DNA of 64,000 nt from Paraspadella gotoi (GCA_051294375.1 CM119265.1:6581489-6645488), one strand, 5' to 3'. Positions 40,037 through 52,888 are shown, numbered from the stretch's first letter. A program made the numbers and translations. Notes: generated by a model not told the origin, from the sequence alone.

Positions 40037-41649
40037 ATGGCCGACTTAAATCCGCTGGCAAACCCCAAGGGGGTCAAGCTTCTGTGCGAAATGTGCAACA
40101 AACCTGCCTTTGTCCAGTGTCACCGATGCAAAGTCACCTACTACTGCAGCAGAGATCACCAGGTGCGATTCGAAACAATTTTTTGCCTGATGTGGTTTGG
40201 TTTTTAAAATTTTAAATAGATAAAAGATATTTTGGACTCAGGATGCCGACTGGGTGGGAATCCACGAAAAGATCTGCCAACTCTTGATTCCCCTTCGAAC
40301 GCCGGCGTCGTTCTCGAGCTCGGAAGAGCAACGACAGCGACGCCAAGCGGAGATCGTCGTGCGCCAACGCGAGCTGCTCGACCTCACCCTCACCACCGGC
40401 TCCAAGCTTCTCTTCGAGGGCAAGTACGAGCAAGCGGTTCCCGCCGCCATGCAGGTCGAGTTTGGCTTTTGACCTTAAAGTGGGCGGTTTCACTCTTCTA
40501 ACCTTTCCGGTTAATGCGGAACCTTAGGCTCTCCGTTTTGCGATGGACGTCTACGGCAGTGGCTGCATTGAACTCGTTCCAGCTTATCTCATTCTGGCAG
40601 AATCCAGTATTGGTTTGGGAAAACTTGTTCAGGCAGAAGAATATCTTTCCCAGGTTAGCTTTAAGAATGGTTTATTTATTTTTATTTAATTTTGATTAAT
40701 CACCTAATTCCTTGTTAATTTGATAAATTTTAGGCCCAGTGGGCGGTTTTGCAAAAACCCGACTGTTCGAAGGCAGTTCGGTCCAAGTTGAACCGAAACC
40801 TCGGCATGCTTCACGCAGCTGAACGTAATTATTCCGACGCGTTGCGATATTTTTCAGACGATATTTACTATTCGTCAGACGAGTTCGGAACCGACAGCAT
40901 TCACACGGCAGGGGGCTTCTTTCACATGGCTACTGTGTTTCATAAGCAGGTTATTGGACGCTCCATGGGAATTAAAACGTAGTTAACAAGACAGAAAAAT
41001 TTTATTACCAATTTGTTAACAATCAGGGCCAAACGGAAACCGCGGAGTCTTTGTACCTAGAAGTGACTGACATATGGTATAAGCATTTGGAGCAAATTGT
41101 GCAGAGAATGACGACGCGTCCACCAACTCCAAAGGGTGAAAATTATAAAAAAACTAAAAACTAAATGCGAAAAATTTTATATCTGTTACTTGCGCTTCTT
41201 TCATCCTATGCTGCCAGGACTCGGCATAATCCACACGAAGAAAGAGGAACCAAAACCTGGTCTTGATGAAGCTCAAGAAGCCGAGGCGCGCCAGGTAAAT
41301 TCTAAGATATAAAAGAGAAATTTCTTTGCTAAGTGGTTTTCTTCCTCCCCTTTTTTAGGTCTTGCACACCATCCACGAATTGCGTGAGAGAGAGCCACCG
41401 GCCAATCGTGACATTTACGCCAAGGTCAGCTTAACATTTTTGAAACGATATCGGGGAGTTCTCCGCCATCTTTACCTTTTGTTTGACGCTTCTTAGGTCG
41501 TACTGACTCTGGCCATGCTTAACTTCGTCATGAACGAGCCCGACCGCGCGAGGGATTGCGCCAGTCACGCGCTGATGTCGCTCCAGGGAAAAGAAGATTC
41601 CGCAGTGGCGCACGACGTCGTCACTTTTCTCAAACTCGTTGACGTCTGA
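40037..41649 (+). CDS. ZMYND12: ZMYND12 MYND-finger, TPR axonemal protein, eight exons
   Basis: ZMYND12 associates with TTC29 and the dynein-arm machinery of motile cilia and sperm flagella. Exons 40037-40162, 40242-40454, 40528-40653, 40734-40949, 41027-41135, 41218-41294, 41359-41424 and 41497-41649 give 361 residues (human 365). The MYND zinc finger (CEMCNKPAFVQCHRCKVTYYC ... HEKIC pattern) spans about 15-55. TPR-type helices follow with family words EGKYEQAVPAA, PAYLILAESSIGLGKL, QAEEYLSQAQWAVL and TAGGFFHMATVF. The start codon gives the family-typical NPLANPKGVK. It lies 226 bp after CCDC96 and 271 bp before the CIMIP2 gene. Confidence 0.94.
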
Positions 41650-41920
41650 CCCTTTTTTTTTTCTAGGAAGGGGGGAAGCTTAAAGAGCAGGGCGAAAAGG
41701 GAATGGGAACACTCAATTTCTAGTCATACGTATGTTTTAATCCTTGAATGTTATTCCTTAATCCAGCTTTGTGTAGGTTTTGGAAAGAAAAAATCTGAGC
41801 AGCTATCCCTAACGCTGAAAATGACTTGATTGTTGCGGAGAGGGCTCACTAACTCATCGTTTCCACACCCGAACACAAACACACAACGTAAAAAAATAAC
41901 TACTTGCTAAAGCTTTGAAA

Positions 41921-44900
41921 ATGCCTATGCCGATGAATGGAAAGAGCATGCTGCAAACGCCGGATCCTTATCACACTCCTGGATACTGCGGCTACGTTCC
42001 GCAATGCAAATACCGAATCGGAAACACATACGGCCACACCACTCACAAATTACTCAAAAATCCCGAAGTGCCAAGCTCTGGAAAACTTGTGCTAACAGAC
42101 ATTTACACAGTAAGCTACTGAATCCGGCTAAAGATTGTTCGGTTCTTTTGTAAACAACAAATTTGCATAATGCGATTTACCAGAAAAAGATCAATATTAC
42201 TATTTTTTTATTGAGGTGGTTCTTGGGAAATTCTTGAATTTTATATTACAACGAAATTAAATTTAGGAAGGAACTGATGTGACGTTGCTCAACAAAAAAG
42301 CTCAAAATGTGTCAACCAGAAACGCATCATGGGGCGATCAAAAATACACTGACCGAATGGTTCCTGGCTACACCGGCTTCATTCCGAAAGCCCAACATTA
42401 CTTTGGGAAGAGATACGCCGAAGGATGTGTCAACTCCGTTTCAGATTTCCAAGTTAGTTTCTCTTTATGTAATCTACATTACGTAAACTCTGCCACATAG
42501 CATATTATAGATATTGCCAATATTTTGTTATTTTATTTTGAATCAAAAAATAATTTAGGAATCGCTAGACAATTTAAAAATTGCTCAAGATATATTGATG
42601 ACCTTTTTTCAGCAGATTTTAAGGATTTTAAAACACATCTTGCTAACATATATCCAGCAGCACTTACTGTCAATAAACTTAATAGTACAAATACAAATGT
42701 AGATTATTATTTAGACATTAACATTAAATCAGAAAACCAAAATCTTACTCTTTCTGTTTATGATAAAAGGAATTCCTTTTCTTTTGAAGTAGTTACCCAT
42801 TTATGGACAGTTGTATTCCTAGAAAAGCAGCATTAGGTGTATTTATTAGCCAATTAATTAGATATGCCAGAATATGTTCAATATTTACATATTTTTCATC
42901 GTGAGCAATAAATTTAAGCAAAAAATTACAAAGTCAGGGTTAAGAAAAATGGGAATTAAATTTTTCAATATTTATAAGGAACTAATAATAAAATATAATG
43001 TTACTGAAGTTGATCTATTTTTAAAAAAGATAAAAAATAACAAAATTAAACCTCTTTAAATAATAATAATAATAACATCAACAATATTATTTAAATAACT
43101 TATTTAACTGTTGATTAAAAACGTCGAATTTGGGTTCAAGTGCATTATTCACTTTGTCGGTCCGCCCCATCAATCTTGTCGGGCATTCACTTATGTCAAA
43201 ACATCGAATTATGATAAATTATGCACAAAAAAAATGATGTCCATCCTTCTGTCCGTCCCACCTTAGCAAAAACATCAATTACTCGTGATTTGATGGATGG
43301 ATTGGAATGAAATTTTGTGTGTGGGTAGGAAAGTGTGTGATTGAGCTGGAAATCAAGTTTCGATGGAATTGTCCGAGTGGAAATGAGTTAAAATTGAAAA
43401 AACAAAAAAATATATTTGACTATTTGAACGCAAAATTACTCATGAGTGCAATTCGGCGATTGACTTAAAATTTTGTATGTGGGTAGGAAAGTGTGTGATT
43501 GAGCAGGAAATAAAGTTTTGATGGAATCGTCCAAGTTGAAATGAGTTAAAATGGAAAAAAACAAACAATCTATTTCACTATTAGATTATGCCTTTTTTTA
43601 TTTTTATATTAAATGTAAATTCAAGCTGCATTAATTAATTATTAATAAATAAGCAATTAATTAATTATTAATTATTTGCAATTAATTAATTTTGTGATCG
43701 AGATTGTTGTTTTGTGATTGAGAGGCGAGACAAAGTGGAAAACGATTTTGACACGAATAAAAAAAAATTATTAATTATCTGATCAGCTGCTTACCGCTAA
43801 AGATCGTGGGCAGATCCGGCATTGTTTGCTCAAGCTTGTTTTTTTGAAAACCAATATTTCGATCTTAATTGACAGATCATCGTTCAGGGTAAAATTTAAG
43901 TGGAGGGATTTATCCCTGTTGTATTGTTTGACTATCTCTCTCTCTCTCTCTCTCTCTCTTTCTTACTAAGAGTCTTCGCTAAGAGTCTTAACTCACTTTT
44001 TAGTCGGATCTGCTTTCAGCAGATCCCGACTCTATAATTCACTTTGTCGGTCCGTCGGTCCGCCCCCTCAATATTGTCGGGCACTCACTTATATCAAGTC
44101 AGAACATCGAATTATGATAAATTATGCAAAAAAAACGATGTCCGTCCGTCCGTCCGTCAATCCGTCCGTCCTTAGCAAAAAACACCAATTACTCGTGATT
44201 GGATGGATGGATTGGAATGAAATTTTGTGTGTGGGTAGGGAAGTGTGTGATTGAGCTGTATATGAAGTTTCAATGGAATCGTCCGAGTGGAAATGAGTTT
44301 AAATGGAAAAAAAAAATTCACTATTTGAACACCAATTACTCATGAGTGGATGGGGCGATTGACTTGAAATTTTGTATTCGGGTAAAAAAGTGTGTGATTA
44401 AACTGGAAATCAAGTTTCGACGGAATTGTTTGAGTGGAAATGAGTTTAAATGGAAAAAACAAAGAACCTATTTTACTAATTGATTATGCTTTTTTTTCTT
44501 TTTATTTTAAATGTAAATACAAGATGTATTAATTAATCAATCAATTAATCAATCAAAACAAACATTTCTGATCAAATTAATTAATTAATTGCCTAATTAA
44601 TTAAATAATTAACTTGAATAAATAAATTATTAATTAAATAATTAACTTGAATTAATTATTAATTAATTATTAATTAATTATTAATTAATTAATTACCGAT
44701 AATGATCGTGGGCAGATCCGATATTGTTTGCTCAAACTTGTTTTCTCTCATTTCACTTTTACCCTGAACGATGGTCAATTAAGAGCGAAATATTGGTTTT
44801 CAATAAAAAAAATATACTGCACTTTTAACCCAAATTCGACGTTTTTCATCAATAATTAAACAGTGTATGCTATGACTCTACAAACTCAACATATTTAACT

Positions 44901-45988
44901 TTAATTTATTGAACTCGTTGATTTAACTTATTTTTAAACTTTTATTAATTAACTTAATGTTAACTTAACATACCCTTAATTATTTAACTTATTATTTAAC
45001 TAATTATTTAACTAATTTAAATTATTTAGATTTATTAAGATAAACATTCAAAATATATCTTTAAAAGATAGGATAAGCAACAATGAAGAATCACCATTTG
45101 GTGATACCTGGATATTGGGATTAAAGAGTAGAAATCCATGAAGGGTTTAGTTTCCAACTGATGACCTTCCCTTTGTATAAACATAAAAATATACAAAAAA
45201 GTAGGATAAAGAAATGTAATTTAATTTGCAAATTTTTCTTATGATTATTGATTATGAACGCATCTTATCTAATTATTTTACTTAATATTATAGGTCGCTC
45301 AAGAGAAACATGGAAGCAAGGAACGGTCTCTCGACGCCGCTCAAAAACCTCCAATGAGGCAGACGGCTAAAGACATGTCTTCGTATTTGTCGCCTGGTAG
45401 TCAGGTGAGAATACTGTGTTTGTGCAAGTAACGATAAATTTTTTTATCCTTTTATTTTAAAACCGAGTTCATTATTTTATTAAGGTTGTGTATTGGAAAT
45501 CGCCCTACAGAATGGAAAACAGCGATAGGCTGAAATACTTCATGTCTGGATACACGGGTTTCGTACCTCGCACGCGGCCTTTGATAGGCATCGGTTACCC
45601 CGTTAAGGTAGTTGAACAATGGGTTGTTTTATTAATTAACAAACTCTTAATAACTTTGTTTCTCCATCAGACTCACGTTGGATTAAACACTTTCACTGAC
45701 ACGATTCACGCTAATGACGCGCTACGCGGGGCTGCCGTACAACTTAACAAACCGGAAGTTGTCAAGGTTGTGACGCGCCCTCTCTACCCGAAAGAAGCTG
45801 GAATGATTCCCAATTACACTGGTCATGTACCAGGATACAAGTTCAATTTCGGCCATACTTATGGCCAGGGAACTGTTGGTGCCACACCGGGTAACATAGC
45901 AGCTCATTCATGATTTTATCATGCCTCGGTTTTTTGATCGCGATTAATTGAATTTCTGATTGCAGGGCGTCCCCAGTTGGTTGGCTAG
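41921..45988 (+). CDS. CIMIP2/FAM166-family microtubule inner protein, six exons
   Basis: Proteins of this family line the lumen of ciliary doublet microtubules. Exons 41921-42109, 42267-42452, 45294-45404, 45485-45607, 45671-45890 and 45966-45988 give 283 residues. Four copies of the family module are visible: PGYCGYVPQCKYRIGNTYG, VPGYTGFIPKAQHYFGKRY, SGYTGFVPRTRPLIGIGY and PNYTGHVPGYKFNFGHTYG. The order and spacing match FAM166B (CIMIP2B), but the A/B/C split is not certain. The last exon is ambiguous: the best donor (GTAACA at 45891) leads to a stop at 45986-45988, while a weaker donor would extend the protein to 46046. Intron 2 has been expanded to 2.8 kb by retroelement and repeat insertions, while the other introns are short. 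Confidence 0.85.
42525..43059 (+). mobile_element. reverse transcriptase remnant, Penelope-like, broken
   Basis: Three overlapping frames carry the C-terminal part of a reverse transcriptase: RYIDDLFSADF (catalytic YxDD box) with NVDYYLDINI and SVYDKRNSFSF in frame one; ALGVFISQLIRYARICS in a second frame; a short basic tail with LFLKKIKNNK in a third. Two frameshifts, a stop and no N-terminal half show it is dead. The YDKR and ISQLIRYAR words are typical of an RT family abundant in cnidarian and other marine genomes, which I place with Penelope-like elements with moderate confidence. Confidence 0.75.
43117..44846. repeat. nested inverted repeats and two copies of the GTCGGATCTGC-family element
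   Basis: Outer arms 43117-43144 and 44818-44846 are inverted copies. Inner arms 43847-43889 and 44761-44800 (CCAATATTTCG ... CGTTCAGGG) are also inverted. Two 700-bp copies of the dispersed element fill 43141-43841 and 44003-44741 in the same orientation. Each holds two internal copies of GGTAGG-AAGTGTGTGATTGA about 155 bp apart, followed by ATTA-rich DNA and the GATCGTGGGCAGATCCG terminus. A CT tract is at 43935-43960. The inner arms resemble decayed hammerhead-like termini of Penelope-type elements. Confidence 0.7.
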
Positions 45989-46372
45989 AAATCCAACTAC
46001 GAATAGTCTACCCAGGAGCGCGAGAGCCATCTCAAGCGTGGTTTAGATTTAGTGTGTGCTATTGTCGAATGTCGAATGGTTCTTATCACCAAGACGTAAA
46101 TTTCAATAGAGAATAGACGTAATTTGTACATCCTTTTTCGGGATTAGATGACCAGTATGATTGAGACGAACCCCCCCTCACTCGCTTTTAACAATCATCC
46201 TAGCAAGATACAACACGATATCTCGCACTCCACTTTATTTGTATTCCTGGGGGTTTTTTTGTCCTTACGGCACTAGTCATGAATTATTGTTTTGTCACTC
46301 TTTCGGTGCGATCTCTCAATTTGATGTTTTTCGTCTTCAGGAAAAATATTTTAGCTTAGTTTTAAGCGAATC

Positions 46373-46844
46373 ATGTCGAACCCCAAAGAAATAAAGACTG
46401 AGGATTGCGAATGTGAGGCCAGGGAAGCGGCCGAGTTCGACGAAGTTAAGTTTATTGACAGCAAACCAATACCTGAACAGCAGCCTTGCTATCTTCCCGG
46501 CAACGTTGTCTTCAATTGCACGGATCCCCCTAAGATGCGAACGGTAGAGAGAAGTCCAGATCCTTGGTTCAAAGGTTTGTTAAGACTGCTGGTTGATTGA
46601 TTGAGGCGAAATCGTAACGAAAAACTTTTGTGAGCTTGTCTCAGGTTATGGCGGCATGCCCCAGAATCCGATGTATCGTACGACCAACAACGACTACGGA
46701 AGCGGCGTCCCAGACGTCCACACTTTTCCGGCTGTTTTTTACGGCACTTCAAACGCGTACACCAAGAACGCAGGCCAATGTGGCATGTACCGCGATCATG
46801 GACTCAACACTTCGCTCGACAAGTCCAGTGTCCCGGAATTCTAG
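46373..46844 (+). CDS. PIERCE1/PIERCE2-family doublet microtubule protein, two exons
   Basis: PIERCE proteins pierce the doublet-microtubule wall and help anchor outer dynein arms. Exons 46373-46574 and 46645-46844 give 133 residues. Family words: SPDPWFKGYGG, PMYRTTNNDYGS, VPDVHTFPAVFYG and GMYRDHGLNTSLDKS near the C-terminus. The N-terminal 40 residues are acidic and not conserved. Two acceptor-like sites (CTTCAG, GCTTAG) sit within 35 bp upstream of the ATG. PIERCE1 versus PIERCE2 cannot be settled. It lies 239 bp upstream of BBS1. Confidence 0.85.
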
Positions 46845-47083
46845 TTTTCTGTCCTTTGTCAATTTTCATTACATTGAGACTAATTACATCTCATTTGACC
46901 TATAGTTAAATAAACGAAAGTCGCTAGATAATAGGTCAATCGGATCAAACTACATCGTTATCTCAATCGCTTCCTAGTCATTATGATGTCATTTTGTTAC
47001 ATTTGTACGCCTTTCATTTTTTCAACGGTATGATTTTTAGATTTTTGTCTCGACCAGTCATTGATTGAACGCGAGTATAATCG

Positions 47084-49181
47084 ATGGAGTCGCCGCCATC
47101 TCAAGCCGCTGAGGCTTCGGCCGAAACCTCGAGCTCCACCGAGGCTGCGCAGCCTTCCAAATGGCTTGACGCCCACTATGATCCCATAGCCGGCCTGTAC
47201 ACATTCTCCCAGTGTATGACACTGGCCGATATCTACGCCGACGGCGATTACAAATTGGTCATCGCCGACCTCGGCAACGGACTGACGAACATGAAGCTAA
47301 AGGTCTTTAAAGGAACAACAATGATTCAGCAGAACACTATCATCGATCTTCCGACGGGCGTCTGCTCCTTCTTCATGGACGCCAACGAACCGAAGACTCC
47401 TGCCGTTGCGGTCGCTTCTGGGCCCTTCATCTATGTTTACAAGAACCTGCGTCCCTACTTTAAGTTCACCCTACCGTCCCTACCTGTCAACCAGCTGGAG
47501 CAGGATTTGTGGAATCAAGTCCGGGAGGACCAAATAGACGTCAACATCCTGAGGGAGATGTTGGACGGAATTCGTCAAGACGGTAGCCAGGGCACCCTGA
47601 CCGTCAGATCGCTAAAATTTCTCCAGGTTGGACGAAGGCCTTTTTTCTTTCATCATATTTTAATTTTTAAAAAGTTTCTTTTTGTTAAACTGGAAATGTT
47701 TGTAGCTTCACCCCGAGGGATTAGAGTCTTTCGCCAACACATACAAGCACGCACCGCTCAAAAAACAGACTGTCATCACCTGCCTACAAACACTAAAAAA
47801 GTCGATGGCCGACGACGACGCTATAAGTTGCCTAGTTTTGGGAACGGAGAGTCAATCAATTTACATTCTGGACCCCGAGGTTATTATAATTGTTTTTTTG
47901 TATGAAATTTTCATTAACTTGAATTTTTCTTAATTAGAATTAATAACGATAATAATTACAAACACTATTTCTTAGGCCTTCACCGTTTTGTCAACTATGA
48001 CACTTCCTTCGGTTCCTGTGCTGCTCCACGTTTCCGGTTTATACGACGTTGAATTTCGCGTTATCGTCGCCTGTCGCAATGGCGGCGTTTATGTCGCGCG
48101 TCGAGGCCAAACCAGTGGGAAATTATTGTTTTCGCTAAATGCTCAGGCTGTGGGACTCGACAAGGTCAATAAGACAATAGTCGTCGCTTGTATGGATCAG
48201 TCGCTGCAAGGCTACAGTACCAAAGGGAGGTGAGGACACTGCTCAATTTCTTTAGGAGCAACAATGAAACGCGAGATTAATTAAGTCTTTTAGGTCGCTT
48301 TGGTCTGTAAATCTTCCGGCCAAAGTTCTGTCCATGGCGCCTATGGATTATTCTCAACGAGGTTACCAAGCCGTTTTAGTTGGTCTGGCCAATTGCGAGG
48401 TTCACATATACAACGAAAAATTTCTCGTTCACAGCATGAAGACAGAGGATCTCGTGACAGGTTCGTCATTTGTCGGAGATTTTAACTCGTCTTGTGTTCA
48501 TGGTTCATTCCTTTTTTTTCAGGTATAAGGTTCGGTCAATTCGGTCGCGAATCCAGCGCCCTCATCCTCACGACTCGCGGAGGCGGACTTTCCATCAAAA
48601 TCCTCAAACGTAACGCGACGTTCGAGGGCCGAGAGTCCGCTCTCGGGCCACCCGCCGCTCAGAGCTCACGCCTCAACGTCCCTAAGAAGACAAAACTGTT
48701 TGTGGATCAAACGATGCGTGAGCGTCAAAACTGTATCTCCATGCATCGTCGCTTCCAGCAAGATCTTTACCTCTTGCGTCTCAAGACGGCGCGAGAATAT
48801 TGCAAGACGTTGGACACGTCGCTGACGCCCGTCAGCACCAACGCATCGGACCCTTTAAAGCTTTCGGCACAGATTCAAGGCATCGGACCAACGTTCAAGC
48901 TGACCGTCTCTATACAGAACACCAGCTTGACAGCTCCCTCCATGGGCCTAGCCATTTCTTTCGGCTACGACGACTCACTTTACCAACTGCAAGATACCTT
49001 TTTAAAACTCCCTATGCTAGTACCGGGCCTCAATTACGCGTTCGAGACTTTCGTCGAAAGCATCAGCGATAAAGGTGTCGCGGATACGATCAAAGTGTTT
49101 GTACTCAAGGATCAAAGCTCTGCGCCACTCATCACGGCAATGATAAACATGCCCGTCTCGGAAACCGTAGTCGTTGTATAA
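47084..49181 (+). CDS. BBS1: BBS1, BBSome core subunit, five exons
   Basis: BBS1 recruits the BBSome to ARL6-GTP on membranes for ciliary cargo transport. Exons 47084-47626, 47706-47879, 47976-48229, 48294-48460 and 48523-49181 give 598 residues (human 593). The beta-propeller includes KWLDAHYDPIAGLYTFSQCM, DDDAISCLVLGTES and LPSVPVLLHVSGLYDVEFR. The C-terminal part carries the family words LTTRGGGLSIKILKRNA, LNVPKKTKLFVDQTMRER, GPTFKLTVSIQNTS and VPGLNYAFETFVESISDKG. The start is the first ATG of the frame and gives a poorly conserved Ser/Ala-rich lead. It is the first of three BBS-pathway genes in a row, with MYCBP between it and BBS8. Confidence 0.97.
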
Positions 49182-49404
49182 CTCTGTACACTCAGATATT
49201 CTTTCTCACTTCATTTTTGTTAAAAGAAAAAAATTCTTTTATACAACGTTTCGTTTTATAAAAACGAAGTCGGTAAACAAAAGATCACCCAATTTTGCCC
49301 ACCACTCTAGTCACATTTAAAATCCTTAGCTTTTTTCAAACAGAAATTAAATTACAACTACTGTACCAAATTCCATAAAAACATTATCGAGAAAAATATT
49401 TAAA

Positions 49405-49887
49405 ATGACAAGCTACCGAGCTGCCGATTCGAAGCGTGAGGAGTTCCGGAAATATCTCGAGAAAGCGGGAGTCTTGGACGCCCTTACCAAGGTTCTCGTC
49501 GGCCTGTACGAAGAACCGGAAAAAGTGAGATTCTCTTCGAGAAATAAAAAATAGAAAAAAGATTAATAATTAGTCACGATTTGGAATGATAACGGCGATT
49601 TTCCCACCTTAGCCGAACAATGCTCTGGACTTTCTGCGCCAGCATTTGGGTGCGACTCCGGACACGGCAGACGTGGAGGCCCTGAAGCTCGAAGTCACAG
49701 AGTTGAGGAACAAGGTCAACGTATTATATTTATAATTTACCAATAGAAATCTCATCTTTGAACGGTTCGGTGACTTTAAATTCATCCTATATTTTAGGTG
49801 GAGCAACTGAGTGACGAAAACGCGGACCTTCGCGCTAAACTTCAGCAATACGAGCCCCCGGCTGACGATGCCCCGCCCGCTGAATAA
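49405..49887 (+). CDS. MYCBP: MYCBP (AMY-1), ciliary c-Myc-binding protein homologue, three exons
   Basis: A small coiled-coil protein. The algal homologue FAP174 is an axonemal central-apparatus protein, and vertebrate MYCBP binds AKAPs and c-Myc. Exons 49405-49524, 49613-49714 and 49798-49887 give 103 residues, the same length as human. Nearly collinear family words: YRAADSKREEFRKYLEKAGV, LTKVLVGLYEEPEKPNNALD, FLRQHLGAT and LRAKLQQYEPP. All introns are phase 0. An AAACAG acceptor-like site lies in the 5' leader. Its place between BBS1 and BBS8 fits a ciliary rather than a nuclear role. Confidence 0.96.
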
Positions 49888-50453
49888 GTCGACTTTAATT
49901 TTGTTTCTTTTGATTATTTTTCCGACGCTCGGAAGCCAATTTTGCCGTCATCGCTCATGTATAATATAGACGTAGTGATTCTTATTGCCTCAGCTTAGCG
50001 TTCAAGTACGAGTATATATTCATGTTAAGAAAACCAAAGTGAAACGTGTTCTGTACAATGGAGGATTTTGACCTTAATCGCCCATAAAGTTCCTTTATTA
50101 ATACCGAATCATGTTTCGATAAACAATCCTTATTGCTTATGAAAAACTGATCAAGTTCAGTTTTATTGTAAGGTAGTAATATAATTTGCTGGGAAAACTT
50201 TTAATAAATTATATCGTGTGAAAAGACTTTATAACTTTAATTTATGAAATTGCTATTTTTGAAATTTATTTTATGGTAGTACATAATATTTCTTGTTGCT
50301 TCCATTTTTTCTCTCAAGGTCGCAATACTATTAGGATTTGTATTTTTTTCTCTTCAACTTCAACTTAAATATATTTAACGTCCATAATATTGCCATACAA
50401 TAAAACCTATTATTGCTTCGAAAGGTTTTCTTTTTTTTTCGCGCATAGTTTAA
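49888..50453. other. intergenic gap with weak X-box-like site
   Basis: AT-rich 3'UTR and 5' leader sequence between MYCBP and BBS8. ATTGCCATACAATA at 50389-50402 keeps the TTGCCAT half of an RFX site but is degenerate in the other half. Nothing else is recognised. Confidence 0.3.
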
Positions 50454-52826
50454 ATGGTTCCTAAGAGAGAGATGGACCCCGTTTTTCTGGCATACAGTTG
50501 CTTCAGGCGCAGAAAGTTCGAGGACTGCGTGAGGCTATGCACAGACGTGCTTGATAGAAATCCATACGACCAGGTTAGCGTTTCGATATGCGTTCTTTGT
50601 ATGTAAAACTACAACAGTGTTTTATGACAGGCCGTTTGGGCGTTAAAAACGCGTGCCCTTACGGAGCAAGTTTACGTGGACGAAGTGGAAAACGACGAAG
50701 AGGGTATCGCCGAAATGTTGATGGACGACAACTCCGTCTCATCGGTAATCTTTGTTGTTGTAGTGGTTAATTTTTTATTATAACTAAATTGAAATAACAA
50801 ATGATATGCTCTACTTTTTTGTGATCGTTGAGGATTCTTTTATTATCTTGTCACCTGTTGAAGCGCAGATTGCCCGACCTGGGACGAGTCTGAAGACTGC
50901 GCAAGGCCGTCGTCCCGGAACCACGGGACCCTCTCAGGGAGTCCGACCGATTTCTTCTTCCGGTCGCCCTCTCAGCGGTTTTGTCAGACCAGGCACTCAG
51001 GGAGCCAACAGGCCTTCCACCATGGAACAGGCCATCAGGTTGAAAGGGGTACTTTTACTATAATTATTTAATTAGTAAAAAATTGTCTGAAATTAACATG
51101 TTACACGTGAAAAAAACGCTAAAAGAAAGACTCTTTTAATAAGGGCGCCACGTACTGCGCACACAGCACGACCCGTGACTTCGGCCTCCGGGCGATTCGT
51201 TCGCCTTGGGACGGCATCAATGTTGTCAAATCCCGATGGACCTTTTATCAATTTGGCCAGACTCAATCTTGCCAAGTACGCCGCAAGACCACAGGTAAAA
51301 AAGGATTTGAATGAGGCCACAGAAAATGGCTAAAAATAAAGATTTTATTTTATTCTAGTTGGCCAAAGCATTGTTCGAATATATTCTTTATCACGAAAAC
51401 GATGTCAGAAACGCCCTAGATCTCGCTGCGAAGGCGACGGAGGCTTCGGTTTTCAAAGATTGGTGGTGGAAAGTTCAATTGGGTAAGGCGGTTGAATTTT
51501 CCTTGCACCATTGCGCTATTGCGCTAAATATTTTTTCAAATTTAGGAAAATGTTATTATCGTTTGGGTCTTTTTCGCGAGGCAGAGCAGCAATTCAAATC
51601 CGCAATGAAGCAACAGAATATGTTGGACACTGTTTTGTTACTGTCGAAAGTTTACGTCCGTTTGGACCAACCGTTAACTGCCATCGATGTTTTCAATGAG
51701 GTAAACAGTTTTAATTTCGAAATTGTGGAATTAAATTAAAACAAAAAAAATAATTAAAGCTATTTTTTTATTTTTTGTTCAGGCATTAGACATTTTTCCC
51801 AATGATGTCAACCTTTTGACGGGAATCGCTCGTATTTATGAAGGCTTGGATGATTTGGCAAAGTCAGTAAAATGTTACAAAGAGGTGTTGCAACAAGTAA
51901 GTTTACGTATTAGTTGACAATTTTAGAATATAATAAATAATATTAGTTTTATTATTATAATTAGCAATTATAATCTTTAGGATTCCACTCATATCGAGGC
52001 CATTGCCTCATTGGGAACCAATCATTTTTACTCTGACCAACCAGAGGTTGCTCTCAGATTTTACAGAAGGCTTCTACAGATGGGAGTCTACAATACAGGT
52101 TTTGTTCATTAATAGTTAGTTTTGATTATTATACGTAGTTTTTCTTACCTAATCATTAGAACTCTTCAACAACTTGGGTCTGTGTTGTTTTTACGCTCAA
52201 CAATACGACATGTCGCTAACATGTTTCGAGCGAGCTCTTTCCCTTGCAACTGACGAAACCGTGGCTGATGTTTGGTATGTTTTTCTATCTCACCTGATCT
52301 TAGTAGCCAAAACTGAATCAAAAATTGTTTACCTCTTTTTTAGGTACAACATCAGTCATATCGCTGTCGGCATAGGTGACCTTGCGTTGGCTTATCAGTG
52401 TCTCCGACTAGCTATTAGCGTCACCAATGATCACGCTGAAGCTCATAACAACTTAGGTAGCAAGTACTGTGAGTAAACTCATTTGCGAATTATGATATAT
52501 TGTTGTAAATTTATGTAAAGGAGTGTTGGAGATAAAAAAGGATCATGTGGAAGCTGCAAGAGGCTTCTTTCAAACGTCGTCTTCTTTAAACCCACATCTC
52601 TACGAACCACAAGTACTGTGTGTGTTTACTCGGGCGAATTAATTATAGTAGTATAATTTTATTATACTTTTTTATTTTTAAGTTTAATTTCGGATTGCTG
52701 GCCAATCAAATCGGGGATCTTCAATCATCTTTCAACTCGATCAAAAAGTCCCAAGAACTTTACGGGGATCACAAAGATTCCATCGATCTCATGACCCAAT
52801 TAAAGAAACATTTTGCCATGATGTGA
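50454..52826 (+). CDS. TTC8: TTC8/BBS8, BBSome TPR subunit, twelve exons
   Basis: BBS8 is a TPR subunit of the BBSome. Exons: 50454-50573, 50631-50744, 50869-51038, 51144-51294, 51359-51482, 51546-51700, 51783-51896, 51981-52098, 52160-52274, 52344-52456, 52521-52612, 52683-52826; 509 residues (human about 515). Family words: AYSCFRRRKFEDC, ARPGTSLKT, GPSQGVRPISSSGRP, STMEQAI, ALFEYILYHENDVRNALDLA, FKDWWWKVQLGKCYYRLG, SNHFYSDQPEVALRFYRRLL and NNLGLCCFYAQQYDMSLT. The end is KKHFAMM (human RQHFAML). A CATAG acceptor-like word lies 6 bp before the ATG. The stop is only 62 bp from the next start codon. Confidence 0.97.
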
Positions 52827-52888
52827 TTCTTCTGATCACTCCATGTTTCTGTCACTACTAACTAGTCAAATAGTTATCAATTTTGTCA

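Noticed and set aside
42874-43059. Reverse transcriptase remnant as an active element
   Set aside because: Two frameshifts, an internal stop and no N-terminal half; only the C-terminal part of the RT domain remains.
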